The translations under genes and the position numbers were made by a program. DNA of 64,000 nucleotides, taken from contig UGTZ01000001.1 of assembly GCA_900455085.1 (NCBI GenBank), positions 124,001 through 188,000 of the forward strand, read 5' to 3'. Of the stretch, positions 9,419 through 18,621 are shown one piece after another. This stretch comes from Providencia rettgeri. GTDB lineage: Bacteria; Pseudomonadota; Gammaproteobacteria; Enterobacterales; Enterobacteriaceae. The notes beneath the pieces are model-generated. The model worked only from the letters and a program-made list of their open reading frames with translations, was not told where the DNA came from and ran no database searches. The number at the start of each line of letters is the position of its first letter. Position 1 is the stretch's first letter.

Positions 9419-9443
9419 TAAGGGCATCGTAATGCTGCCCTTA
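9419..9443. terminator. Hairpin between norR and the converging genes
   Basis: An 8-bp stem, TAAGGGCA at 9419-9426 and TGCCCTTA at 9436-9443, six bases after the norR stop, followed by an A/T-rich stretch with no strong T run. A weak bidirectional terminator is plausible. Confidence 0.45.
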
Positions 9444-9448
9444 GAATC

Positions 9449-9590
9449 TTAATTTTCTAATCCATTAATAATAAGCTGTAGCCCGTCAGCAAATTTCAAA
9501 TCGTAGTTATTAGCAAACAACATTTCTTTGGCTTTCCATGTATAGGGATATTTATCTTTAGATAATTGGTTAAATTCAGATTATTTCTTG
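9449..9590 (-). pseudogene. C-terminal remnant resembling a TetR-family regulator
   Basis: The minus strand encodes a coherent tail from SEFNQLSKDKYPYTW to KFADGLQLIINGLEN followed by a stop at 9449-9451. The FADGLQLIINGLE ending resembles the C-terminus of TetR-type ligand-binding domains. No start and no helix-turn-helix are present upstream in this frame; an in-frame stop at about 9583 isolates it, and a one-base shift would link it to KGILPKIRQEI. It could be a truncated regulator of the adjacent FUSC exporter, or a misread continuation of that gene. Confidence 0.35.
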
Positions 9591-9592
9591 CC

Positions 9593-11420
9593 TTATTTTT
9601 GGCAATATTCCTTTTTCATATAGAGTTTCACATATTTCTCGAGTTGCTCAAGCTCTTCATTATCACTTTCGTTACGTTGTAAATGCCGAAATAGTGTGGA
9701 GATTTTCTTCAAATCAAACCGGTTTTGTTGAATACGTTTTTCAAGTGCAATAAGGGCTCTTTTCTTTGATGCATGATGTGCAAATTGCTTTTGTAAAATA
9801 AGTAGGTACAGCCAAATGCTTTGCCGAGTGATAAAAAAATCGAATATAGGTGAGGGCGAGAAAATTTGCTTTTTTTGCTAGTAATAATCCACTAAATAAG
9901 CGGTGGATAAACTGAGTTGTAGATGGTTTATGGCTTTGGATTAGAGCTGTAATTCCCTGTTTAAATTGCTGTTCTGAAAGATAAATTAATTGCTGGTAAC
10001 GTTTTTTTAGGGCTGGTGGGATAAATCCATGCGAAAGCGGCCATTGCAACTAATGGGCCGGAAACAATCGCAATGGCATTACCGATGCTTTGAGTGAGTG
10101 AAAGCGTAAAAGGATAGCTTGGTTGCAGCAAAATTAAAGAGACCATAATGTAATCAAAAGCAATTAAAATCAGGCGATTATGAGAAAAAATGACAACACC
10201 GCTAATAATCACTGGAATAATGAAAAGGGTCATCTGCCATGATGAAGAGGCAAAAGGCCACAAGTACCATGTGCAGATTAATGCGGCAATGGCACCAAAC
10301 AATTGTCCTGTAAAAATATTTCTCATAAACCTAGCGGGGTAATCAAGGGAAGCGAATAGTGCCAACATCACCGACATACCGAGTGTGAGATAAGCCAAAG
10401 CTTGCCACTGTGTCCATAGCCATAATAAACCCACTACGGCTATCGCAATAAAAGAACGAGTAAAAGCCTGCCATGCTGAGATTTTATTTTGATGCAGTTT
10501 TAATTTGTCGATTTTATTTATCCGCTTGATTGACGTACCAAAAGTAGCATAGTAAAGCGGGACTAATAGCGTTTTAAGTACCCCATTAGGGCACAATGAT
10601 AAAATATGTTTCCATTGCGTATTCGTTGGCTCTTGTGCAGGAAAATAAAAGGGTGCAATGGATTGATATTTATCTAGGTGTAATAATATTTGGCTTTGAA
10701 ACATAAGTTTTTGACGTGCTTTAGCAACTTGTTTACGGTGGTAATGCCAGCCGATGCGATTTGTTTCTAGAATTTCCTCATAACTTGTCATCACTTGCCA
10801 GAGTTGGTCAATTTCCTGTAACTTTATTGGTTTTTTTTCTCAAGTGTGCGATGCAAAATTTGATAAAATAGTGTATCAACCTGGTTTTTTAGTGTAATAA
10901 CGGGTTCTTGTTCACGTTTTGGTGTAAATAAAAAATTGAAAACTACTGCGGAAAGAACGCCAACAAGGATAGTCCATAGCCGATCCCAAGCGACCATAAA
11001 CAGGTTATCTGTCATGTGGACACTTAGCATGCTGACCATGACTGCTGAATAACCCGCTAAAAAGGTACCATAGGCCACAAAGCCTTTTTGCAGTTGACCA
11101 ATACCGCTACATGCTCCTAACCATAATGCCAGCCCTACGATAAATAATAGCGGGTTGATAATGTGTAGTTGAATTAATATTACGCCAACTAGCACGCCAA
11201 TGACTGTTCCCGCGAAACGCCACCAACTTTTTTCCAGTAAGTTTTCGCGCCAAGGTTGTGCAGAGGCCCAGACGGTCATGGCTGCCCACTGTGGGTGAAC
11301 AAGCTGCAAATATTGAGCAATAAATAGAGCAGCAATTGAGGCACAAGCCGTAATTACCGCAAAACGAAAGCGTATAGGATTAAACCCTAAACGGTGCAAA
11401 AAAGTGATGTTTTGTAGCAT
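9593..11420 (-). pseudogene. FUSC-family membrane protein, putative aromatic-acid exporter (three frameshifts as given)
   Basis: An inner-membrane protein of the FUSC/AaeB/YccS type. The N-terminal part (10824-11420) has about six membrane segments with the FUSC-typical HPQWAAMTVWASAQPWRENLLEKS; the middle (9961-10794) holds a second membrane half. Frames are broken at the T8 run 10831-10838 (one base missing), the T7 run 10002-10008 (one extra) and the A7 run 9833-9839 (one extra). Repair gives ~608 residues ending CQK, with total length divisible by three. It faces a divergent MarR regulator, the usual setting for a substrate-induced exporter. The true C-terminus is uncertain. Confidence 0.7.
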
Positions 11421-11449
11421 TGAGTATGAGTAAATTTGGCGTGTTAAAT

Positions 11450-11520
11450 GGTTTATTAGTTGATAATATCAACTAAATTTACAGTAATTATTAACTAATT
11501 AGTTGATAAAATCAACTAAA
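11450..11520. promoter_or_regulatory. Repeated TTGAT/ATCAA operator in FUSC-marR spacer
   Basis: The spacer contains two copies of the imperfect palindrome TAGTTGATAAAATCAACTAA (one has ATATC in place of AAATC), about 40 bases apart. Twin copies between divergent genes are typical of MarR operators. Binding is inferred. Confidence 0.6.
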
Positions 11521-11528
11521 GAGGCATT

Positions 11529-11990
11529 ATGCGTACAGAACAAGCCAGAGTGTTTGGGGTGATAAGCCGAGCTGCCCATCATTATATGAAGTGGATGGGG
11601 GAGCCTTACGGTATCAATGCCATTGAGTGTTTGATGATTTTGCATATTGATCAGTATGATGAATCAACCCTAGAGCAGATTACAAAAGCCATGGTTGTGG
11701 ATAAATCCGTGACGACTCGAGGAGTGAGCAAATTTTTAGCTAAGGGGTGGGTTGCTAAAACGAATAGTTTAGTTGATAAACGGGTTTATCATGTTTCGTT
11801 GACATCACGCGGCAAAACGATTGTGAATGAGTTAAATTACAAACTAAATAAGTGGAATGATTATTTAGCAGCGGACTTGCCAGAACAAGAGGCTGAACAG
11901 CTATTTAGCGCACTAGAAAGCTTGGCAAAACGAGCCATTGAAAGCTCGGTGGCAGATTTTCCGCGTTTATTAGAAGAACCCAATGAGTGA
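11529..11990 (+). CDS. MarR family transcriptional regulator
   Basis: A 153-residue winged-helix protein with the MarR fold: LEQITKAMVVDKSVTTRGVSKFLAKGWVAK is the recognition region, followed by a wing containing DKRVYHVSLTSRGKTI. It is divergent from the FUSC exporter gene with a ~110-base spacer that contains repeated TTGATAAAATCAACT-like half-sites, which suits a local repressor of the exporter released by a phenolic ligand. That assignment is inference from context. Confidence 0.88.
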   Translation: MRTEQARVFGVISRAAHHYMKWMGEPYGINAIECLMILHIDQYDESTLEQITKAMVVDKSVTTRGVSKFLAKGWVAKTNSLVDKRVYHVSLTSRGKTIVNELNYKLNKWNDYLAADLPEQEAEQLFSALESLAKRAIESSVADFPRLLEEPNE

Positions 11991-12109
11991 AGCTTAATAA
12001 CCAACTTGGCAACGTTAAGGATTTCGAGCTGGTTTGAGTGCCAGTAAATATAATTCCCCATTAAGAGGGGATAGAATATTTTTAATTGGTTTTGGTGAAA
12101 CGAGTGCTG

Positions 12110-12556
12110 TTACTGTTGAATAGCGGCCACAGGAAGTAATACTATTTCAGATAAATTCTCAGGTACTGGGCTCAGCGTATTACTCATCATGATTAATTCA
12201 CCATCTTTTTCAACTCTGGCACTCATTCCTAAGGTATATCGTTTGGATTGAAATTCTTCAGGAAGAGCGACTGTAAATGCGATACTACGTCCTGCACTTT
12301 GTGATTTGAAACTGTAATCAAGATTAGACTTTGCATTGTTTTCATTCTGTAGTATTGACGTCAACGACAGTGTGATTGTGGCATTTTCAGGAATATCGTA
12401 AGAATGTGAATAAATATTACCATTGATATGATAAGTGGGAGTTTGAGTAAAATAACTCATTAAATTATTACTACAAGCGGATAGCATGAAAGTTATAAAA
12501 AATATGAATATTGAAAAAATGTGTTTTTTTGAAAAGTTGGGGTTAATATTTAACAT
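12110..12556 (-). CDS. sctG: T3SS pilotin-like lipoprotein (YscW/YbaY family)
   Basis: The N-terminus is a lipoprotein signal: hydrophobic residues 13-25, then the lipobox LSAC with the lipidated Cys28. The rest, from NGNIYSHSYDIPENATITLSLTSI to the end, has the beta-sandwich pattern of the YscW/YbaY family, whose members guide the secretin to the outer membrane. It begins the minus-strand T3SS arm's far end. SPI-1 systems usually use an InvH pilotin, so this type is noteworthy. Assignment as pilotin is family- and context-based. Confidence 0.65.
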   Translation of the reverse strand: MLNINPNFSKKHIFSIFIFFITFMLSACSNNLMSYFTQTPTYHINGNIYSHSYDIPENATITLSLTSILQNENNAKSNLDYSFKSQSAGRSIAFTVALPEEFQSKRYTLGMSARVEKDGELIMMSNTLSPVPENLSEIVLLPVAAIQQ

Positions 12557-12591
12557 TAAATGTTCTCTTTGGCGAAATCTAATTATAGTGA

Positions 12592-13041
12592 TTAACGAAT
12601 AAAAATCTTCTGAAAAAAATATCGCATATAGGTGTAAATACTTTTCTTGGCATCGTATTTAGAAAGCATCGGCATTTCTGATTTTTCCCCTGTGTATAAA
12701 ATACCAATGCGAGGTAAAGTCATAATTAAATTTTCATCTAGATCAATTTTTTTAAAGGATTGTCGCAATTGCCTGACTAGCTTGTAATAGCTACTTTCAG
12801 TCACGATAGTGCCTCTTTTTTCCCAAATCTCGTACATAACTTCTCTTTTACTATTTGTTTTTACTAGTAATAATTTAAGAAGGCATGATTCATTTTCTGA
12901 AAGGTTAACGACTTTTTTTTCACGCGAAAGTGTTCGCTTGAGTGGGTCATATACTACATGCCCAGACAAGAGAATCATTGATTCTTTTTCACTATAGTCA
13001 ATGTTATCCATAAAATTATCTATTGTTGATAAATCGGTCAT
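12592..13041 (-). CDS. Winged-helix transcriptional regulator (OmpR/ToxR-type DNA-binding domain)
   Basis: A 149-residue protein whose residues ~25-110 form a Trans_reg_C winged helix (LKRTLSREKKVVNLSENESCLLKLLL, then YYKLVRQLRQSFKKI, then LIMTLPRIGILY). It has no receiver domain and no clear membrane segment. The position within the T3SS island suggests control of secretion genes, perhaps as a shortened HilA-like or ToxR-like regulator, but it lacks HilA's long TPR part. Its target is unknown. Confidence 0.65.
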   Translation of the reverse strand: MTDLSTIDNFMDNIDYSEKESMILLSGHVVYDPLKRTLSREKKVVNLSENESCLLKLLLVKTNSKREVMYEIWEKRGTIVTESSYYKLVRQLRQSFKKIDLDENLIMTLPRIGILYTGEKSEMPMLSKYDAKKSIYTYMRYFFQKIFIR

Positions 13042-13330
13042 AATCTATACCTATACTAACTGTTGATGAAATGTATTCCAATATAAAAAAACGAGGCTAG
13101 TCAGAATATTTAGAAAATAAAATCGTTTTTTGATATTGAGTTCATGTGGTTTGATGGGGAGAATTTAAACTATATTCATAGGTTGTATATATCAATTTTT
13201 ATTTATATTTTTATATTTATTTTATTTTTGTCAAATAAATAGGCTTAGCATATTAAAAAAACATACCAAACCTATAAATATTAGTCGATGGGGAATAAGT
13301 AAATGATAAGAGGGGTAGAGAAATTTAATG
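13042..13330. other. AT-rich intergenic region in the T3SS island
   Basis: 289 bases without a gene, very AT-rich, probably holding the promoter of the winged-helix gene. It includes AAATCGTTTTTTGATAT at about 13120, which shares the core ATCGTTTTTT of MxiE-type boxes but is weak elsewhere and points away from any nearby start. Confidence 0.35.
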
Positions 13331-13789
13331 TTAGATTAGTAGTTCGTCTTCCTCATTATCGTTACCCTCTAAATTAATGTTAGTCATATTATGACGAAGT
13401 TGGTTGCTAAGAGGAGCACTCATCAAACTGATAGCCATATAATGGCTGAGCGAGCGATTAAATTTTTTATTTAATGAAACTAGCTCAGGGTCAGTTGATG
13501 ATTGTAATATTTGACTAACACCGGTAATAAAGTTTTGTTTTTCATCTCTACCCAATGTAATCATTGTCTTAAATACGTGAGAAAAAAATACTTTTCTATC
13601 TTCTTTTGATTTAAGTTCATCAATAAACTTGTTAATTTTATTTTTTTCTTTAGGGGAAAAATCTATTTTTTTACTATCCATATTTTTCTTCTGCCATAAT
13701 GAAGTCATTTTATTTTGAATGTTTTCAGTGTGAATTTGAGATCCGCTATGTTGAGGACTGATAGCCTTAGCTTGTAAATTGACCAGCAT
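13331..13789 (-). CDS. T3SS protein in OrgC position
   Basis: A 152-residue hydrophilic, helical protein, last gene of the prg/org-type arm. Position after sctL and the length suit OrgC, a secreted SPI-1 protein that promotes needle polymerisation. The central part SKEDRKVFFSHVFKTMITLG and QSSTDPELVSLNKKFNRSL look like a folded domain, and the first ~40 residues are Ser/Gln/Lys-rich as in secretion signals. I identify it by position more than by sequence. Confidence 0.5.
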   Translation of the reverse strand: MLVNLQAKAISPQHSGSQIHTENIQNKMTSLWQKKNMDSKKIDFSPKEKNKINKFIDELKSKEDRKVFFSHVFKTMITLGRDEKQNFITGVSQILQSSTDPELVSLNKKFNRSLSHYMAISLMSAPLSNQLRHNMTNINLEGNDNEEDELLI

Positions 13790-13855
13790 CTTTGTGTTCT
13801 TCCTGTATTGAATTTATTGTGGTTATTAAGTTTTGATAGGTCTTTTTATGTATTT

Positions 13856-14428
13856 TTAAAATTTGGCATTGTGTTGGAACAGAAAATACATGAGGAAAAA
13901 TATTTTTAGAGGCGTAATAGGGGAAAAATAGGTAATTTTATTATCAATCTCTAAGGCGATTGTATTATCAGCAGCGGTTGAAAATTTCATATCAGAGCCG
14001 CTTTGGGCAATACGAGTTTGCATTTTTGCTGGTAGATGTAATGTGGTATTTGTCACTTTTGCATATTGCTTTTCAAAATAAACAGCAACCATCTCTTGTA
14101 GCTCATTATTACCAAAAATGTCATTCAATATTTTCATCAGCTGTTCTTTGCTTTGACTGGTATTTTCTTGGTACTGAATTTCACTGGTTTCTAATACGTG
14201 AATAAAGTCAGTTAATAGCTGTTTAATGCCGTCGTAATAACCTTGCTGATAAGCACTTTGATAGATAGTTTCTTGCTGTTGTTTCGCTTGTTGGTAATAC
14301 TCACTTGCCTTTTTTTGAGCTTGTTGAGTCATAGTTTTGTGGTATCTATCGGCACTTAATGCTTGATATTTGATCAAGACTTTTTCAGACATTGTCTGTT
14401 TAACATTCTGGGGTATTTTCTCTGACAT
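13856..14428 (-). CDS. sctL: T3SS stator protein SctL (OrgB)
   Basis: The peripheral stalk that tethers the ATPase SctN to the sorting platform. Residues ~15-85 are a long Gln/Lys/Glu helix (TMTQQAQKKASEYYQQAKQQQETIYQSAYQQGYYDG) typical of SctL, then an FliH-like domain. I start at ATG 14428; a TTG at 14446 is in frame. The end may be wrong: one added A after CTAAAAA (near 13900) would replace the hydrophobic tail by ~44 further codons up to the next gene, giving ~219 residues, close to Salmonella OrgB (226). Confidence 0.75.
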   Translation of the reverse strand: MSEKIPQNVKQTMSEKVLIKYQALSADRYHKTMTQQAQKKASEYYQQAKQQQETIYQSAYQQGYYDGIKQLLTDFIHVLETSEIQYQENTSQSKEQLMKILNDIFGNNELQEMVAVYFEKQYAKVTNTTLHLPAKMQTRIAQSGSDMKFSTAADNTIALEIDNKITYFSPITPLKIFFLMYFLFQHNAKF

Positions 14429-14959
14429 AACGGCATGTCTCTTCAATAGTATTCCAAGGTAGCATCGTTTTTACTGATGACGGTATAAGTTGCTGAGTTT
14501 CAAGACTAAACATATACTTAGCTCGAAGGGTGTAAACGATGCCAAAGGGGGCTAAACACATCAATAATTGTTGTGCCCCAAGGGCAGTTAATACCTGTGG
14601 TGAAGTTGTAGGTTGATTTTCTGATTGCCAAAGTGGGCGGCTCAAGCGTGTATGTAAGACTCGATATTTGGAAAGTTCAACCCACCAAGGAAGCGGTTCA
14701 GCGTGTAACAAAATCCCTAAACCTAACGCTACCTCTGGTAATAAAGCCCAATGTTCAGATAATACTTTGGTAACAAGGGCGTTTTCTCGTTAGGTAAAGG
14801 CAATGAGTATTGCTGAATCAATTGCTGGTTATGTTTACGTTGCAGTATAGGAGGAAAGTCTTTATATCCAACCCCATTAAATTCACTATGGAAATAACAT
14901 CCTGGAGCGAGGAAAATATTTCCTTGTGTAATGAGTAGGTTATTCAGCACTGTCATCAA
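14400..14959 (-). pseudogene. sctK: T3SS sorting-platform protein SctK (OrgA), one frameshift as given
   Basis: The cytoplasmic pod adaptor between SctJ/D and SctQ/L. Two fragments (14729-14959 and 14400-14711) join if one base is added to the T4 run at 14782-14785, reading NEKNALVTKVLSEHWALLPEVALGLG and then LLHAEPLPWWVELSKYR. The product is then ~186 residues, near Salmonella OrgA (199). It overlaps the end of sctJ by 20 bases and the start of sctL by 29, so the arm is translationally coupled. Confidence 0.7.
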
Positions 14960-15689
14960 CAGGTTTCCCTATCAGATTAGTTGCTGATTTTTTGTTACTT
15001 AGCTGGCGCCACAGTAACAGTAAAATAGTCAAAAGAATGATCATTGCAGCAATAATTGAGCCGATTATGACTGGGTTAAATGTATGTTCAGGCTCAGGCT
15101 TAACTTGATATTGCAACGGCGGGCGATTGACGACCACGACTGAGACATTATCGTAATTTGCCTCAGCAAAACTGTTCGTTAGAAACAGTTTAATCTTATG
15201 CATCATCATTTGGGGGTCTTCACTCCCAGAATAGGTCACCAAGCTGGAAACATTTTGCATTTGTTTAGTAGGATTATTGCCATTTAATGGATAACTAACA
15301 TGCACACGTGCGTTAATAATATCAGGGATGGTAAGTAGCGATTGCTCAAGGCGTTGTTCAATTAAAGAAAGCAAGCGAGTACGTTCTGCCTGTGGTGAGG
15401 CCACTAAAGAGTCACCAGGAAATGCTTGGATAATTTCCACTGGTTCTTTTGAGGGCAGGTTATATTGGCGTAGTAAATCTACCGCAATAACAAAGTCACT
15501 TGGTTGAACACGAATGGAATCTCCGTTTTTATTATCTTGTTTACGCGTAGCCTCAACACCATGCTCTTGGAGTATGGCTAATACTTCGTTACTTTGTCTT
15601 TGGCTTAAATGACTGAGTAATAATTGGTTATCACACCCCATTAATAAGCCAATAAAACTAATTAAGATAAATTTTTTTAAAATATTCAT
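14940..15689 (-). CDS. sctJ: T3SS inner-membrane ring lipoprotein SctJ (PrgK)
   Basis: Forms the inner-membrane ring with SctD. It has a lipoprotein signal ending in LLMGC (Cys19), the YscJ/FliF ring-building domain (NEVLAILQEHGVEATRKQ, FPGDSLVASPQAERTRLLSLIEQRLEQSL, ARVHVSYPL) and a C-terminal membrane segment at about residues 210-228, followed by a short cytoplasmic tail. 249 residues against 252 in PrgK. The stop abuts sctK. Confidence 0.93.
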   Translation of the reverse strand: MNILKKFILISFIGLLMGCDNQLLLSHLSQRQSNEVLAILQEHGVEATRKQDNKNGDSIRVQPSDFVIAVDLLRQYNLPSKEPVEIIQAFPGDSLVASPQAERTRLLSLIEQRLEQSLLTIPDIINARVHVSYPLNGNNPTKQMQNVSSLVTYSGSEDPQMMMHKIKLFLTNSFAEANYDNVSVVVVNRPPLQYQVKPEPEHTFNPVIIGSIIAAMIILLTILLLLWRQLSNKKSATNLIGKPVDDSAE

Positions 15690-15692
15690 GGC

Positions 15693-15989
15693 TTATTGAG
15701 CTTTTAAAACAGTATCAATCGCAGAAACACTTTTATGTGTTAGTGTGCTAATCATATTCATAGCAAGGCTGTATTTACCGACACGATTTTGAAATTGCAG
15801 TAATTGAACTGGGTTACTTGGGTCAATGGTATTGACACTATTCATTAATGCAGTTCTTTCTTGGTTCGTCGATGCGCTGTATTCTGCAAAAAGCTCTTTG
15901 ACTTTATCGGCAATGGGGATTGATGATGGTATCTCAGAGGCCATCTCTGTGGAATTTATCATCGATAAATTTGAAGTAATAGGCGACAT
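15693..15989 (-). CDS. sctI: T3SS inner rod protein SctI (PrgJ)
   Basis: 98 residues; the C-terminal third (FQNRVGKYSLAMNMISTLTHKSVSAIDTVLKAQ) matches the conserved SctI end (PrgJ: YNLYVSMVSTLTRKGVGAVETLL), which anchors the needle in the export gate. Located between needle and ring genes, three bases before sctJ. Confidence 0.88.
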   Translation of the reverse strand: MSPITSNLSMINSTEMASEIPSSIPIADKVKELFAEYSASTNQERTALMNSVNTIDPSNPVQLLQFQNRVGKYSLAMNMISTLTHKSVSAIDTVLKAQ

Positions 15990-16044
15990 AATGTATTTCC
16001 TAAGTGAAGGTAGAGCACCATCGTCAATGACGCTCTATTGAATA

Positions 16045-16353
16045 TTAAACGTTACGAATAAGAGCTTGGTCAGTATCTTTAATTGATTTCATAAAGTTAC
16101 TTTGTAATTGACGTGCCATATTATAATTACCACTCATGGCGGTGATTTTCGCCAGCACTAGTGGGTTATCGACTTCTAATGTTTTATCAGCAAGAATTGT
16201 ATTTAACTCATCTCCGAATTGTTTCGCTTTGCTACTAATACTGGCCGATGTACGATAGATCATACCCATATTATTTTTGCCAGTTCCTGAAATTTCTAGA
16301 TCGGATGTCTCCCATTTTCCTTCGGGATTTAAACCTGGGATCATATCTGCCAT
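16045..16353 (-). CDS. sctF: T3SS needle subunit SctF (PrgI)
   Basis: 102 residues. The end (MARQLQSNFMKSIKDTDQALIRNV) aligns with the PrgI end YRNAQSNTVKVFKDIDAAIIQNF, and NPLVLAKITAMSGNYN with the P-(S/D)-x-P turn region. It is ~20 residues longer than PrgI because of a longer N-terminus. The subunits polymerise into the extracellular needle. Confidence 0.9.
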   Translation of the reverse strand: MADMIPGLNPEGKWETSDLEISGTGKNNMGMIYRTSASISSKAKQFGDELNTILADKTLEVDNPLVLAKITAMSGNYNMARQLQSNFMKSIKDTDQALIRNV

Positions 16354-16404
16354 TTTTTGCTTCCTCTTTATTTTTGAAGTTATATTAAATAATGATTTGT
16401 TAAG

Positions 16405-17613
16405 TTAAAAACTGATTGAATTAAAAAACCAATGGTTATTGCCTAATAAAATATAGCCGTTAGCATTGGTGACAAATGATTTGCCTACAAGCTCATTATT
16501 GGCAAGGGAGATTGAGAATTGAATATGATTATCTCCCCATTGCTTATAAAATGAATTTGTGAAGTTAATTAAAGAAGCAGTTTGATTGTCATTTAAACTG
16601 TCTTTTATGATAAAGATAACTTTATTTTCTTTAGTTATTTTACGCCATTGAACATTACTTTCTGTTAATCCCAACTCTGCTTTTTGTAATAATTCACCAA
16701 AGCTGATTTTTTTTATTTCACTTTTTATATAGCAACTAAAATAGCTAGAAAGTAACTTATCAATATTTTTTTCTTTATTAATTAAATTATTGTTATCTAT
16801 AGTCACGATTATTGGGTTGCATGGATTGGTAAGCTCTACCTTTAATGTGTCTGGTACTATTTCAATAAGTTTATTTTCAATTTCTTGTTCAAGCTTATTT
16901 ACTATTTTAATTGAGAATTTTTCATTGTATTTAGCTTTAACCAGGCGTTGCATGCTCCAATCAGAATCTCGCTGTGTTTTTACTAGGATAAGGCTTTCAT
17001 TACTAGTACCTTGGGTTACGATAATGGGATACTGACTACCTTGAAGTATTTGTTCTAATGCTTTTACTTTTTTCTCGGTGCTTTGTGCTGGAATATATTG
17101 AAATATAGTGTAAACAACAAATATTGAAAATAGAGTCAAGAAAAAGACCAACATAGTTTGTTTATTAAAAAGGCTTGATTTTTGCTTAGCTGGTTTTTTT
17201 ACTTTAGTTTTAACGATAGGTAATGAATTTTCAGCCTCTGAAGTCTGTAAGGTTTCAGGTATTTGAGGGTTTTGCCACTCGGTATCCTGCATTTTGATCA
17301 CAATAGGAAAAATATCCGCTAAAAGTAGCTGCTGAAGAACGATAGGTATTTCTGTACTTAATCCATTATCATTTAACCGGAGAGCTAGCCCACTTTCAGA
17401 ATGTTGACTTGCAGTAATAATTGAAAATTCGCAGGCAGTGCCATCGCTTGGAATTGAGTAGGTTGTGAAACCATCATCATTGATGTCAGTTTTATAATCT
17501 AAGCCGTTATCAATGATAATCAGATTGTTATCTGCATTAACCATTAATTCTTGGCCGGTCATTGGGCCGCTAGCAATTTTTACTATACATGTGCGGCTAT
17601 TTGTATCACTCAT
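16405..17613 (-). CDS. sctD: T3SS inner-membrane ring protein SctD (PrgH)
   Basis: First gene of the minus-strand structural arm. N-terminal ~130 residues are a cytoplasmic FHA-like domain, one membrane helix follows (MLVFFLTLFSIFVVYTIFQ, about 155-173), and the periplasmic part holds ring-building domains. 402 residues against 392 in PrgH. It starts 228 bases from the divergent regulator gene, so the two arms share a control region. Confidence 0.88.
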   Translation of the reverse strand: MSDTNSRTCIVKIASGPMTGQELMVNADNNLIIIDNGLDYKTDINDDGFTTYSIPSDGTACEFSIITASQHSESGLALRLNDNGLSTEIPIVLQQLLLADIFPIVIKMQDTEWQNPQIPETLQTSEAENSLPIVKTKVKKPAKQKSSLFNKQTMLVFFLTLFSIFVVYTIFQYIPAQSTEKKVKALEQILQGSQYPIIVTQGTSNESLILVKTQRDSDWSMQRLVKAKYNEKFSIKIVNKLEQEIENKLIEIVPDTLKVELTNPCNPIIVTIDNNNLINKEKNIDKLLSSYFSCYIKSEIKKISFGELLQKAELGLTESNVQWRKITKENKVIFIIKDSLNDNQTASLINFTNSFYKQWGDNHIQFSISLANNELVGKSFVTNANGYILLGNNHWFFNSISF

Positions 17614-17628
17614 AAAGATAATCTCATG

Positions 17629-17748
17629 GAATTAAATTCATTTTATTATGGATTGGCTGGTTCTCGTTATTGGTGGCAAGTAAATCAAGAAATGTTTTTA
17701 TTGTCAGTTGAATTGATCTTATTCATTCACACCTTTAGCTTGTAATAG
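17629..17748 (+). CDS. Possible small ORF upstream of the invF-like gene
   Basis: An ATG opens 39 codons (MELNSFYYGLAGSRYWWQ...) with a hydrophobic end, in the divergent spacer. AT content is slightly lower than in its surroundings, but there is no convincing ribosome site. It may be chance or a leader peptide. Confidence 0.2.
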
Positions 17749-17841
17749 AAAGTATGAGTGATTCCTGAGTATTCCCTTGAGGCTTTTTTTATTATCGCTC
17801 ACTCTGTGTACACAACATTACGTGGATAAGGCCTATATATA

Positions 17842-18621
17842 ATGTCAAATAAAGATATTGCAACATTATTAGAAAGTAGAGGCTGTGATTTTTCATTACA
17901 AGACAAATTGGTCTTAGCTATACCGAAAAGAGTCACGACGCCTTTTATTTATAAATCTATATATTCAAATTTAAATATTTTGATAGAACGTCAGGCTATA
18001 TTTATTTGTCAAGAAAATGAATGGAATGCACTAGATAAGTCAAATTGGAAGTTATACTCAATGGATTTATCAGAATTAGTCGAAATTTTAGCAGTTATTG
18101 ATACCGCAATGGGGCAAGCATTCCTTGCGAAAAAGAAAAAGCTGGAAGCTGATGAAAATAACAATAATGAATATATCGAATTAATTGAAGACTTTTCATT
18201 AATGGTATCAATCAAAAATGTAGTGATTGATTTAATTATTAGAAATCATCCTGTATTTGATAGCTGGTGTGAAATACTCAGGCGGTACGAAGCTTATGGA
18301 ATGATGCGATTTATTCTCTCTTCAGCTCAAGAGAATAAAAACGCCAATATTAATCAGTTATGTGCACGTTATGGTATATCAGCTTCTTATTTTAGACAGC
18401 TTTATCGAGAAAACTTTAATAAAACGGCAAAGCGGAAAATTATGAGTGTTCGTATGGCTAATGCAATTCTACAGCTAATTGAAAGTGATGATTCAATATT
18501 AGATGTAGGGCTTGAAGCGGGTTATTGTTCAGCATCTCATTTTACTAATGATATTAAAAAAGAGTTAGGCCTAACACCATCAGAAATTAGGCATATTGGA
18601 GCAACATTATATGAGCAGTAA
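17842..18621 (+). CDS. invF: AraC-family T3SS regulator (InvF/MxiE-like)
   Basis: 259 residues with the C-terminal double helix-turn-helix of AraC proteins (INQLCARYGISASYFRQLYRENF and ILDVGLEAGYCSASHFTNDIKKELGLTPSEIR). It heads the plus-strand T3SS operon directly before the secretin, as invF does in SPI-1. InvF and MxiE need a chaperone (SicA/IpgC) as co-activator; a homologue of that chaperone is at 31339 and a matching DNA box just before it. The N-terminal part is poorly conserved. Confidence 0.85.
   Translation: MSNKDIATLLESRGCDFSLQDKLVLAIPKRVTTPFIYKSIYSNLNILIERQAIFICQENEWNALDKSNWKLYSMDLSELVEILAVIDTAMGQAFLAKKKKLEADENNNNEYIELIEDFSLMVSIKNVVIDLIIRNHPVFDSWCEILRRYEAYGMMRFILSSAQENKNANINQLCARYGISASYFRQLYRENFNKTAKRKIMSVRMANAILQLIESDDSILDVGLEAGYCSASHFTNDIKKELGLTPSEIRHIGATLYEQ

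Noticed and set aside
13110..13135. ATCGTTTTTT core resembling a second MxiE box
   Set aside because: Outside the core it fits poorly and it is not placed before a start on that strand.
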